Of a stretch of 50,000 nt of DNA, positions 8,967 to 21,040 are shown piece after piece; positions within the stretch are counted from its first letter, which is position 1, and each line of letters starts with the position of its first letter. The translations under genes were made by a program, and so were the position numbers. Source of the stretch: Symsagittifera roscoffensis (Eukaryota; Xenacoelomorpha; Acoela; Convolutidae); assembly GCF_963678635.1 (NCBI RefSeq), contig NW_026971694.1, forward strand, positions 35,001 to 85,000. The letters run 5' to 3'. The notes beneath the pieces are model-generated. The model was not told where the DNA came from and did not search any database. It saw only the letters and a list, made by a program, of their open reading frames with translations.

Positions 8967-9900
8967 CGTCGATTTTTTCAGATTTTTGAGGGCGATTTTC
9001 TTTTTTTTTTCAAATCGATTTTCGCACGAGTTTTTTTAATCCAATCTTAATGAAAGTTATACCATTCAACCAAGCGTTGAAAGCTAACCTAAATCGGTAT
9101 GTCACACTTGGGGTTTATAAATAGAAGTTTTGTCCTACTAACGAAATACTGACAAAATTGTTGATTTTTTTCAGATTTCTGAGGGCAATTTTTTTTTTTC
9201 AAATCGATTTTCGCACGAGTTTTTTTCATCCAATCTTAATGAAAATTATACTAGTCAATCAAGCGTTGAAAGCTAACCTAAATCGGTATGTCATACTTAA
9301 GGTTTATAATAAGAAGTTTTGTCTCACTAACGAAATACTGATAAAAATCGTCGATTTTTTCAGATTTTTGAGGGCGATTTTTTTTTTAAATCAATTTTCG
9401 CACGAATTTTTTTTATCCAATCTTGATGAAAGTTATACCATTCAATCAAGCGTTGGAAGCTAACCTAAATCGGTATGTCACACTTGGGGTTTATAATTTA
9501 AAGTTTTGTCTTACTAACGAATTACTGACAAAAATCGTTGATTTTCTCAGATTTTTGAGGGCGATTTTTTTTTTCAAATCGATTTTCGCACGAATTTTTT
9601 TTATCCAATCTTAATGAAAGTTATACCATTCAACCAAGCGTTGAAAGCTAACCTAAATCGGTATGTCATACTTGGGGTTTATAATTAAAAGTATTGTCTT
9701 ACTAACGAATTACTGACAAAAATCGTTGATTTTCTCAGATTTTTGAGAGCGATTTTTTTTGTTTTCAAATCGATTTTCGCACGAATTTTTTTTATCCAAT
9801 CTTAATGAAAACTACACCATTCGATCAAGCGTTGAAAACTAACCTAAATCGGTATGTCATAAGTATGGTTCATGTTTTAAAGTTTTTCCCATGGACAAAA
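8967..9900 (+). repeat. 188-bp satellite, forward block (about five copies)
   Basis: Anchor GGTATGTCA recurs at about 9096, 9286, 9472, 9660 and 9851, spaced 186-191 bp. Monomers contain CAAGCGTTGAAAGCTAACCT, TACTAACGAAATACTGAC and TTTTTCAGATTTTTGAGGGCG. The junction at 8967 is an inverted repeat (CTGAAAAAATCG / CGATTTTTTCAG) whose arms continue into the satellite for about 310 bp on each side. ORFs here are low-complexity translations of the repeat. Confidence 0.9.
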
Positions 9901-10590
9901 AACAAGCCAATTTTGTCGTTTTTTCCCCTTTTCGGGTAATTTTTTAAACAAAGAGGCTTTTGCACAATTTTTTTTGGTCATACGCATTTGAAAGTAGGTC
10001 TATTGAATCAGGGGTTAAAAACTAACCCAAATTGGTATGCGACATCAACGGGTTATGAGAAAAAGTTTTCTTAGGAAAAAATGGATATTTACCTCAGTTT
10101 TGGAAGACATCGTATGAATTGAAGAGTTTTTATTGATGAATTTTTTGAAAGTTAATTTCAGAGAGTTAAGTTGGAATAATGATTTTTTGTAAAGTTTCGA
10201 TGCTGGTTGGAATTGAGTTTGATGACACCAATTATATCAATTACGACTCGAAAATTAGGCGTGTGAGAACAAAAATGTGACAAGAAAAAGGTGTGAAAAT
10301 GAGCCTAAAAAATAGGACTCATTTTCACACCTTGGTGGTAGGTGTGAAAACTGAGTCTAACACTTCTCATGTTCCAAAGAAAAGCCAATTCAACTTCCGT
10401 TGGTTGTACTAAACACCTAATTGAAACTCGATTATCCTTAAGGAACTCTTTTCAGAGACCCTTGACGAAAGATCTCAAAAATCATTATCTCATTAACTTC
10501 GATTCTGATAACTTGATCAATTCAAACTAAAATTTCAACTTCTCTAATTCTCATCATCGACCCATCATATCGCAGACCAATCCAGGTTAG
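9901..10590. other. Diverged satellite and unique spacer between opposed satellite blocks
   Basis: The left part is a decayed satellite monomer (GGTTAAAAACTAACCCAAATTGGTATGC near 10012) and the right end is a decayed reverse one (GGTTAGTTTTTAACCCCG). The centre (about 10090-10560) is AT-rich single-copy DNA with a strong hairpin at 10290-10331. No coding region is recognised. Confidence 0.6.
10290..10331. repeat. Perfect 14-bp inverted repeat (hairpin)
   Basis: GGTGTGAAAATGAG pairs perfectly with CTCATTTTCACACC across a 14-nt spacer that itself contains CCT/AGG. A third copy of the arm (GGTGTGAAAACTGAG) follows at about 10341. It lies near the middle of the large inverted satellite. Role unknown. 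Confidence 0.7.
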
Positions 10591-12170
10591 TTTTTAACCC
10601 CGAATTGAATGGCATAACTTTCATAAAGTTCAGATGAAAAAAACTCGTGCGAAAATCGATCTAAAAAAATCAATTTCAAAAAACTGAAAAAATCGATCAT
10701 TTTTGTCAGTATTTCGTTAGTAAGACAAAACTTCTAATAATAAACCCTAAGTATGACATACCGATTTAGGTTAGCTTTCAACGCTTGATTGAATGGTATA
10801 ACTTTCATTAAGATGGGGTGAAAAAAACTCGTGCGAAAATTGATTTGAAACAAAAAAAATTTTCCTCAAAATTCTGAAAAAATCGACGATTTTTGTCAGT
10901 ATTTCGTTAGTAGGACAAAACTTCTTATTATAAACCCTAAGTATGACATACCGATTTAGGTTAGCTTTCAACGCTAGATTGAATGGTATAACTTTCATTA
11001 AGATTGGATGAAAAAAACTCGTGCGAAAACCGATTTGAAAAAAAAAATCGACCTCAAAAGTGTGAAAAAATCGACAATTTTTGTCAGTATTTCGTTAGTA
11101 AGACAAAACTTCTTATTATAAACCCCAAGTGTGACATACCGATTTACGTTAGCTTTCAACGCTTGATTGAATAGTATAACTTTCATCAAGATTGGATAAA
11201 AAAAATTCGTGCGAAAATTGATTTAAAAAAAAAAAATCGCCCTCAAAAATCTGAAAAAATCGACGAATTTTGTCAGTATTTCGTTAGTAAGACAAAACTT
11301 CTAATTATAAACCCTAAGTATGACATACCGATTTAGGTTAGCTTTCAACGCTTGATTGAATGGTATAACTTTAATTAAGATTGGATGAAAAAAACTTGTG
11401 CGAAAACCGATTTGAAAACGGAAAAAAATGCCCTCAAAAATCTGAAAAAATCGACGAATTTTGTCAGTATTTCGTTTGTAAGACAAAACTTCTTATTATA
11501 AACCCTAAGTATGACATACCGATTTAGGTTAGCTTCCAACGCTTGATTGAATGGTATAAGTTTCATTAAGATTGGATGAAAAAAATTCGTGCGAAAAACG
11601 ATTTGAAAAAAAAATCGCCCTCAAAAATCTGAGAAAATCGACGATTTTTGTCAGTATTTCGTTAGTAGGACAAAACTTCTTATTATAAACCCTAAGTATG
11701 ACATACCGATTTAGGTTAGCTTTCAACGCTAGATTGAATGGTATAACTTTAATTAAGATTGGATGAAAAAAACTTGTGCGAAAACCGATTTGAAAACGGA
11801 AAAAAATGCCCTCAAAAATCTGAAAAAATCGACGAATTTTGTCAGTATTTCGTTTGTAAGACAAAACTTCTAATTATAAACCCTAAGTATGACATACCGA
11901 TTTAGGTTAGCTTCCAACGCTTGATTGAATGGTATAAGTTTCAATAAGATTGGATAAAAAAAACTTGTGCGAAAATTGATTTGAAAAAAAAAAAATTGCC
12001 CTCAAAAACCTGAAAAAATCGACAATTTTTGTCAGTATTTCGTTAGTAAGACAAAACTTCTATTTATAAACCCTAAGCATGACATACCGAATTAGGTTAG
12101 CTTTTAACGCTTGATTGAATGGTATAACTTTAATTAAGATTGGATGAAAAAAAACTCGTGCGAAAATTTT
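10591..12170 (-). repeat. 188-bp satellite, right block in reverse orientation (about eight copies)
   Basis: Reverse copies are anchored by GACATACCGATTTAGGTTAG at about 10755, 10945, 11132, 11321, 11510, 11700, 11890 and 12081. Together with the forward block at 8967-9900 it forms a large inverted repeat around 9901-10590. The end at ~12170 is abrupt and leads straight into the 12189 ORF. Minus-strand ORFs of 60-111 codons are repeat translations. Confidence 0.9.
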
Positions 12171-12188
12171 AGATGTCCGTAATTTTAG

Positions 12189-13010
12189 ATGTCCGGAAAA
12201 AGTCATCAGCTGCCCTCAACTTCTTCCAGCCAGCGAGAGGGCGCTCCGAAGTTTGTGAAGATTGGACAAAGAGAAGACACTCACGGAAGAGCTGCTCACA
12301 CCTTTGAGAGCAAGGGAGAAATGGAGCAGTCTCGCATAGATGTCGTCTTCGCGATGGCATCACATGGACGGGAGGCATCCCAACTAGTCAGCTTGGAACC
12401 TGAATTCAGCAATGACAGAGTAGTATGGAAAAGTGGTGCCAAACTACATCATTTTGATAAGTCCAAACAGTTAAAACAACTCATGGAGTCCGCATTGAAA
12501 ATGAAACCCAGACGGATTGTCGTTTTTCACGACATTCTCCTGAACTCCATGACACTAGCTCCACACCAGCGGTTAGATAGAAGACACTTGGCATGTGTTT
12601 TCACAGAAGAAGATTTGGTCCAGAACCTTCGGGATTGGACGGAAAAATGTGCTCAATTGGATGTACTTATGACAGTTGTGACTGGTAGTAGGCAATGTCT
12701 TGACATATGCGGAAGTGAAACCCACCATAGGTTCTGTGGAAGGTCTGCCGCGAAAAAACTGACAACCGCGATCCAGGATTCAGGCCTGTCATTCTACAAC
12801 GGACACAGGCTTAGTGGACCGAGTTGTTTCAAGGATGGTGTACACCTGACGCCTGAAGCGCTTCAGAAGACTATGATTGGAGCAAAAAAAAACAAGGGGA
12901 AGCCCGAGACCCAGCAGAGAAAAGGAAAAGGAAGCATAAACAAGTCACGTTCTAAAGTTGTAAACAATGATTTCTTATGTTTGGATAAAATGACCGACTT
13001 AGAATTGTAA
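12189..13010 (+). CDS. Hypothetical protein, possibly SGNH-hydrolase-like (273 aa)
   Basis: The only ORF in the window with balanced base composition and protein-like sequence. I do not recognise the family with certainty. Seen: a hydrophilic Ser-rich N-terminus (1-50), an alternating hydrophobic strand DVVFAMASHG (51-60), VVWKSGAKL (78-86), RIVVFHDILLN (109-119), VLMTVVTGSR (159-168), then FKDGVHLTPEAL (214-225), and a Lys-rich tail (233-256). The DGVHLTPE block resembles the C-terminal Asp-x-x-His motif of SGNH/GDSL esterases (D216, H219); the Ser and Asn blocks are weak, so activity is doubtful. SGNH domains also occur in ORF1 of CR1-type retrotransposons, so a mobile-element origin is possible. 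The ATG follows an in-frame TAG and a duplicated ATTTTAGATGTCCG, which could be a splice acceptor. No promoter or nearby polyadenylation signal is evident. An N-terminal relative lies at 8249-8381 on the other strand. Confidence 0.55.
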   Translation: MSGKSHQLPSTSSSQREGAPKFVKIGQREDTHGRAAHTFESKGEMEQSRIDVVFAMASHGREASQLVSLEPEFSNDRVVWKSGAKLHHFDKSKQLKQLMESALKMKPRRIVVFHDILLNSMTLAPHQRLDRRHLACVFTEEDLVQNLRDWTEKCAQLDVLMTVVTGSRQCLDICGSETHHRFCGRSAAKKLTTAIQDSGLSFYNGHRLSGPSCFKDGVHLTPEALQKTMIGAKKNKGKPETQQRKGKGSINKSRSKVVNNDFLCLDKMTDLEL

Positions 13011-13137
13011 CTAATTAACTATTCTACCAAGTATCTTTTTGAAATTTAACTGTCTAACTAACAAACTAAAGAACTAACTAACAGAAACTACTTAACTAAG
13101 CCATCAACTCAAAATCTAGTTTTATACCTAACTAACC

Positions 13138-13203
<66 letters not shown>

Positions 13204-13204
13204 T

Positions 13205-13286
<82 letters not shown>

Positions 13287-13906
13287 GTTAACTAACGAAC
13301 TAACTGAATAGCTAAATAACTGACTAACTAGGTAAATATATAAACAACTAGTAATCCAACTAGCCAACCGACTGAATAACTAAAAAAACAATTGATTAAA
13401 TAACTAACTCACTAACTAACTAGAAACTTAACTAACTAACTAACTAGCTAAATATGTAAATATTTAACTAACTAATTATGTAACTAAGTAAATAACTAAC
13501 CAGTTTAAAAACAAACAATCTAACTAACTAACCAGCTAAATAACTCACTAAATAATAAACGAAACTAATTTTCTAACTACTAACTGAATATCTATCTAAC
13601 CAGCTGAATAACCAACTGAATAACTGACTATATAACAAACTAATTAATTAAGTAATCAACCAACTATCTTAAAAAACTAAGGAAGTGAAAAGTTAACTAA
13701 TTAACTAACCCCGCGACAAACGGACTAACTAATTAACTAACAAACTAACTAACTAAAAACTATTTAACTAACTAACTAATTAACTAATTAACTAACAAAC
13801 CAACTAATTAACTAACTAACTATTCTACCAAGTATCTTTTTGAAATTTTACTGTTTAACTAACAAACTAAAGAACTAACTAACAGAAACTATTTAACTAA
13901 GCCACC

Positions 13907-13944
<38 letters not shown>

Positions 13945-13952
13945 ATAACTAG

Positions 13953-13989
<37 letters not shown>

Positions 13990-13990
13990 G

Positions 13991-14023
<33 letters not shown>

Positions 14024-14025
14024 GT

Positions 14026-14116
<91 letters not shown>

Positions 14117-14127
14117 ATAACTAACTG

Positions 14128-14164
<37 letters not shown>

Positions 14165-14330
14165 TTAACTAAATAACTAACTAACAAACTGTCAAACTAA
14201 CTGTTTAGTCGACCAATTAACTAGAGATCTAATCATCTTACTAACGAACTGACCTATTAACTAACTAACTATCTAACTAACAAACTTATTAGCGAACTAA
14301 CTTATGAGTATATAATCCCTAACTAACTAT
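13011..14330. repeat. (CTAA)n tetranucleotide microsatellite
   Basis: About 1.3 kb dominated by CTAA/AACT, with pure runs at about 13131-13290 and 13910-14170 and imperfect stretches between. Part of it is duplicated: the segment with CTATTCTACCAAGTATCTTTTTG occurs at ~13020 and ~13825. It follows directly on the stop codon of the 12189 ORF. No gene seen. Confidence 0.95.
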
Positions 14331-14429
14331 CATCAAGTGGAAGTTTATCGACTGAGCATACTTTTAGTTAGAAAAAAGAATTTTTTATCTAGGATGACTC
14401 TTGAGTTGCAAACAAATTTCAACTGTTTT
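14331..14429. other. Transition between the (CTAA)n tract and the hairpin satellite
   Basis: Short AT-rich sequence with degenerate satellite monomer similarity. Opposed ORFs on both strands across 14337-14546 are not supported as genes. Confidence 0.5.
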
Positions 14430-17400
14430 TCGCTAAAGTATAAATTGTCACTTTTTGGTCCCATTTCCAGAAACAATAGCAAAACTGAACCACCAAAAAA
14501 TTGCGAAAGTGACTTTTCATATTCAATTAATTTCACTAAGAACTAAATTGATCCTGTTTTTGGTCCCTCTTCCCGAAAACGGGACCAAAACTTAACCACA
14601 GAATCACAAAAATGTTAAGAGTTTGTTTGAAATCGGTTTTTTTAGTGTATGTAAAACATATCTATTTGTTAGAAAATAATTTTACAGCAATTTTTTTTTC
14701 GATGAACAAAAAGTTAGTTTTTTGGTCCCGTTTTGATCCCGTTTAGCCGATAGGGAACTAGATTTGGGTTTAGGCTAAAAAAAGATTATTTCTGTAGATC
14801 ATTGCTTTTATTATTGACTGAAAACACTATTTAATTCAAAACAAGTCAAATAACTTTCTGTTTTCAGAGTAATAGTTTGGGATGACTCACATACCGAATT
14901 CGGGATACTGTGTCACCCCGAAAAACGGGACCAAATCTAATTCCTCGAAGAATAACCGAGAGTTTTGTTATACAAAAAGCTCGTTAATTTGTTCAAATAA
15001 AAGAAAAAACTATCCGAAATGGTTTGCAAAGCAACTCAAGTGTTATTCAATAAGATATTTTTTGGTCCCCTTTGGTCCCGCTTCCCGAAAACGGGACCAA
15101 AACTGAACCCCCGCATTATCTCAGAAATGTTCTTTTTTATTGAAATATATGATTCTAGTGTCTACAAGTCATATCTGTTTTAAACCGTTTTTACAGCAAT
15201 TCAACTACTGAACAAAAAGTTAGATTTTTTTGGTCCCGTTTTGATCTCGTTTAACCAAAATGGAACTAGATTTGGGTTTTAGCTGAAAAAAGAATATTTC
15301 TGTAATTAATTGTTTTTACTATTGACCGAAAACAATATTTAATTCAAAACAAGTCAAATAAACTTCGGTTTTCGGAGTAATAGTTTGGGATGACTCACCA
15401 TACCGAATTCGGGATACTGTGTGACCCCGAAAAACGGGACCAAATATAATTCTTCGAAGAATCACTGAGAGTTTTGTGATACAAAAAGCTCGTTAATGTG
15501 TTCAAATAAAAGAAAAAACTATCCGAAATGATTTGCAAAGCAACTCAAGTGTTATTCAGTAAGATAATAACTGGTCCCCTTTTTGGTCCCGCTTCCCGAA
15601 AACGGGACCAAAACTGAACCCTCACAATATCCAAAAAAGGTTATTTTTTTGATTGAAATATGTTTTTCTAGTGTCTACAAGTCATATCTATTTGTTTTAA
15701 ACCGTTTTTACAGCAGTTCAACCACTGAACAAAAAGTTCACAATTTTGGTCCCGTTTTGGTCCTGTTTCCCAAAAACGGGACCAAAAAACGTTTAATTGT
15801 CATGAAAATTGCAAGTTTTCCCTGGAAAGTTGTTGAAAATGTACCCAATAACCTTAAATTGCCATCCGAAAACGGTTGCGTAGTTTTCAGTTGTTTTTCA
15901 ATTAGAGTTGGTTTGGTCCCGTTTTTGGTCCCTTTTCCCGAAAACGAGACCAAAACAGAACCTCCGCAGAATCCAGAAATTGTTATTTTTTTCTTGAAAG
16001 ATCTTTTTCTACTGTCTACAAGTCAAATGTAGCTGTTTAAAACCATTTTTATAGCAATTCAACTACTGAACAAAAAGTAAGATTTTTTGGTCCCGTTTTG
16101 GTCCCGTTTAACCAAAAGGGAACAAGATTTGGGTTTTAGCTGAAAAAAAAGAATATTTATGTAATTAATTCTTTTTATTATTGACTGAAAACATCATTTA
16201 ATTCAAAACAAGTCAAATAAACTTCGGTTTTCAGAGTAATAGTTTGGGATGACTCACCATACCGAATTCGGGATACTGTGTCACCCCGCAAAACGGGACC
16301 AAATCTAATTCCTCGAAGAATCACTGAGAGTTTTGTGATACAAAAAGCTCGTTAATGTGTTCAGATACTAGAAACAACTATCCGAAATGGTTTGCAAAGC
16401 AACTCAAATGTTATTCAATAAGATATTAGTTGGTCCCCTTTTTGGTCCCGCTTCCCGAAAACGGGACCAAAATTGAACGCTCACATTATTCCAAAAAGGT
16501 TCTTTTTTGAATGAAATATATTTTTCTAGTGTCTAAAAGTCATCTCTATCTGTTTTAAACCGTTTATACAGCAGTTCAACCACTGAACAAAAAGTTCAAA
16601 CTTTTGGTCCCGTTTTGGTCCCATTTCCCAAAAACGGGACCAAAAAACGTTTAATTGTCATGAAAATTGCAAGTTTTTCCTGGAAAGTTGTTGAAAGTGT
16701 ACCAATAACCCTAAATTGCCAGCCGAAAACGGTTGCGTAGTTTTTCAGGTGTTTTTCATTTAGAGTTGGTTTGGTCCCTTTTCCCAACAACGAGACCAAA
16801 GCAGAACCTCCGCAAAATCCAGAAATTGTTATTTTTTTCTTGAAAGATCTTTTTCTACTGTCTACACGTCAAATGTAGCTGTTTAAAACCATTTTTACAG
16901 CAATTCAACTACTGAACAAAAAGTTAGATTTTTTGGTCCCGTTTTGATCCCGTTTAACCAAAAGGGAACTAGATTTGGGTTTTAGCTGAAAAAAATTCTG
17001 ATTTCTGTAATTAATTCTTTTTATTATTGACTGAAAACACCATTTAATTCAAAACAAGTCAAGTAAACTTCGGTTTTCAGAGTAATAGTTTGGGATGACT
17101 CACCATACCGAATTCGGGATACTGTGTCACCCCGAAAAACGGGACCAAATCCAATTCCTCGAAGAATCACTGAGAATTTTGTGATACAAAAAGCTCCTTA
17201 ATTTGTTCAGATACCAGAAACAACTATCCGAAATGGTTTGCAAAGCAACTCATGTGTTATTCAAAAAGATATTAATTGGTACCCTATCTGGTCCCGTTTC
17301 CCGAAAACGGGATCAAAAAATGTGTAGTTTCCATGACAATTGCAGTTTTTTTGTGGAAAAATGTTGAAAATATGCCCAGATACCCTATATAGCTATCTGC

Positions 17401-20400
17401 AATAATTTGCAAAACAATTCAAGTTTTTTTCATTTAGTTTCAGTTTGGTCCCAATTTTGCTCCCTTTTCCCAAAAACGGGACCAAATCTGAACCCCTCTA
17501 GCATCCCGAAATTCTAAGTTTTTTGATTGAAATATATTCTTCTAGTGTCTACAAGTCATATCTATCTGTTTTAAACCGTTTTTACAGCAGTTCAACCACT
17601 GAACAAAAAGTTCAGTTTTTTGGTCCCGTTTTGGTCCCATTTCCCAAAAACGGGACCAAAAAATGTTTAGTTTTCATGAAAATTGCAAGTTTTTCCTGGA
17701 AAGTTGTTGAAAGTGTACCCAATAACCCTAAAGGGCCATCCGAAAAAGGTTGCGTAGTTTTTCAAGGGGGTTTTTCTTTTAGAGTTGGGTTGGTCCCGTT
17801 TTTGGTCCCTTTTCACAAAAACGAGACCAAAACAGAACCTCCGCAGAATCCAGAAATTGTTTTTTTTCTTGAAAGATCTTTTTCTACTGTCTACAAGTCA
17901 AATGTAGCTGTTTAAAACCATTTTTACAGCAATTCAACTACTGACCAAAAAGTTAGATTTTTTGGTCCCGTTTTGATCCCGTTTAACCAAAAGGGAACAA
18001 GATTTGGGTTTTAGCTGAAAAAAAAAGAATATTTATGTATTTAATTCTATTTATTATTGACTGAAAACACCATTTAATTCAAAACAAGTCAAATAAACTT
18101 CGGTTTTCAGAGTAATAGTTTGGGATGACTCACCATACCGAATTCGGGATACTGTGTCACCCCGAAAAACGGGACCAAATCTAATTCCTCGAAGAATCAC
18201 TGAGAATTTTGTGATACAAAAAGCTCGTTAATTTGTTCAGATACCAGAAACAACTATCCGAAATAGTTTGCAAAGCAACTCAAGTGTTATTCAATAAGAT
18301 AATAATTGGTCCCCTTTTTGGTCCCGCTTCCCGAAAACGGGACCAAAACTGAACCCTCACAATATCCCAAAAGGTTCTTTTTTTGATTGAAATATGTTTT
18401 TCTAGTGTCTACAAGTCATATATAACTGTTTTAAACCGTTTTTACAGCAGTTCAACCACTGAACAAAAATTTCAGTTTTTTGGTCCCGTTTTGGTCCCAT
18501 TTCCCAAAAACGGGACCAAAAAACGTTTAATTGTCATGAAAATTGCAAGTTTTCCCTGGAAAGTTGTTGAAAATGTACCCAATAACCCTAAATTCCCATC
18601 CGAAAACTGTTGCGTAGTTTTTCAGGTGTTTTTCAATTAGAGTTGGTTTGGTCCCGTTTTTGGTCCCTTTTCCCAAAAATGAGACCAAAACAGAACCTCC
18701 GCAGAATCCAGAAATTGTTTTTTTTTCTTGAAAGATCTTTTTCTACTGTCTACAAGTCAAATGTAGCTGTTTAAAACCATTTTTACAGCAATTCAACTAC
18801 TGAACAAAAAGTTAGATTTTTTGGTCCCGTTTTGATCCCGTTTAACCAAAAGGGAACAAGATTTGGGTTTTAGCTGAAAAAAAAGAATATTTATGTAATT
18901 AATTCTTTTTATTAGTGACTGAAAACACCATTTAATTCAAAACAAGTCAAATAAACTTCGGTTTTCAGAGTAATAGTTTGGGATGACTCACCATACCGAA
19001 TTCGGGATACTGTGTCACCCCGAAAAACGGGACCAAATCTAATTCCTCGAAGAATCACTGAGACTTTTGTGATACAAAAAGCTCGTTAATTTGTTCAGAT
19101 ACCAGAACCAACTATCCGAAATAGTTTGCAAAGCAACTCAAGTGTTATTCAATAAGATAATAATTGGTCCCCTTTTTGGTCCCGCTTCCCGAAAACGGGA
19201 CCAAAACTGAACCCTCACAATATCCCAAAAGGTTCTTTTTTTGATTGAAATACATTTTTCTAGTGTCTACAAGTCATATATAACTGTTTTAAACCGTTTT
19301 TACAGCAGTTCAACCACTGAACAAAAAGTTCAGTTTTTTGGTCCCGTTTTGGTCCCATTTCCCAAAAACGGGATCAAAAAACGTTTAATTGTCATGAAAA
19401 TTGCAAGTTTTCCCTGGAAAGTTGTTGAAAATGTACCCAATAACCCTAAATTCCCATCCGAAAACGGTTGCGTAGTTTTTCAGGTGTTTTTCAATTAGAG
19501 TTGGTTTGGTCCCGTTTTTGGTCCCTTTTCCCGAAAACGAGACCAAAACAGAACCTCCGCAGAATCCAGAAATTGTTATTTTTTTCTTGAAAGATCTTTT
19601 TCTACTGTCTAAAAGTCAATTGTAGCTGTTTAAAACCAGTTTTACAGCAATTCAACTACTGAACAAAAAGTTAGATTTTTTGGTCCCGTTTTGATCCCGT
19701 TTAACCAAAAGGGAACTAGATTTGGGTTTTAGCTGAAAAAAAAGCATATTTCTGTAATTAATTGTTTTTATTATTGACTGAAAGCACTATTTAATTCAAA
19801 ACAAGTCAAATAAACTTCGGTTTTCAGATTAATAGTTTGGGATGACTCACCATACCGAATTCGGGATACTGTGTCACCCCGAAAAACGGGACCAAATCTA
19901 ATTCCTCGAAGAATCACTGAGAGTTTTGTGATAAAAAAGCTCGTTAATGTGTTCAGATACCAGAAACAACTATCCGAAGTGGTTTGCAAAGCAACTCAAG
20001 TGTTATTCAGTAAGATATTAATTGGTCCCCTTTTTGGCCCCGCTTCACGAAAACGGGACCAAAACTGAACCCTCACAATATCCCAAAAGGTTATTTTTTT
20101 GATTGAAATATGTTTTTCTAGTGTCTACAAGTCATATCTATCTGTTTTAAACCGTTTTTACAGCAGTTCAATCACTGAACAAAAAGTTCACATTTTTGGT
20201 CCCGTTTTGGTCCTATTTCCCAAAAACGGGCCCAAAAAATGTTTAGTTTTCATGAAAACTGCAAGTTTTCCCTGGAGAGTTGTTGAAATTGTACCCAATA
20301 ACCCTAAATTCCCATCCGAAAACGGTTGCTTAGTTTTTCAGGTGTTTTTAAATTAGAGTTGGTTTGGTCCCGTTTTTGGTCCCTTTTCCCGAATACGAGA

Positions 20401-21040
20401 CCAAAACAGAACCTCCGCAGAATCCAGAAATTGTTATATATTTTTTTGAAAGATCTTTGTCTACTGTCTACAAGTCAAATGTAGCTGTTTAAAACCATTT
20501 TTACAGCAATTCAACTGCTGAACAAAAGTTAGATTTTTTGGTCCCGTTTTGATCCCGTTTAACCAAAGGGAACTAGATTTGGGTTTTAGCTGAAAAAAAA
20601 GCATATTTCTGTAATTAATTGTTTTTATTATTGACTGAAAACACTATTTAATTCAAAACAAGTCAAATAAACTTCGGTTTTCAGATTAATAGTTTGGGAT
20701 GACTCACCATACCGAATTCGGGATACTGTGTCACCCCGAAAAACGGGACCAAATCTAATTCCTCGAAGAATCACTGAGAGTTTTGTGATACAAAAAGCTC
20801 GTTAATTTGTTCAGATACCAGAAACAACTATCCGAAATGGTTTGCAAAGCAACTCAAGTGTTATTCAATAAGATATTAATTGGTCCCCTTTTTGGTCCCG
20901 CTTCCCGAAAACGGGACCAAAACTGAACCCTCACAATATCCCAAAAAGCTTCTTTTTTTGATTGAAATATATTTTTCTAGTGTCTAGAAGTCATTTCTAT
21001 CTGTTTTAAACCGTTTTTACAGCAATTCAACCACTAAACA
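14430..21040. repeat. Hairpin satellite family A: ~171-bp monomers in 858-bp (5-monomer) higher-order units
   Basis: Every ~168-175 bp there is a palindrome of the type TTTGGTCCCGTTT...AAACGGGACCAAA. In a typical unit palindromes lie near 18330, 18500, 18668, 18838 and 19012, and the pattern repeats at 19187. Units of 858-860 bp are seen from the anchor ACCGAATTCGGGATACTGTG at about 14897, 15402, 16262, 17107, 18139, 18996, 19853 and 20711; the first and fourth intervals are about 505 (3 monomers) and 1032 bp (6 monomers). ORFs reading VPFPENGTK are repeat translations. Confidence 0.9.

Noticed and set aside
13131-14170. Telomere repeat candidate
   Set aside because: The unit is the tetranucleotide CTAA with many interruptions, not TTAGGG or another known telomere motif, and it is internal.
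14337-14546. Opposed ORFs on both strands (69 and 63 codons)
   Set aside because: Both overlap degenerate satellite monomers and neither resembles a protein.
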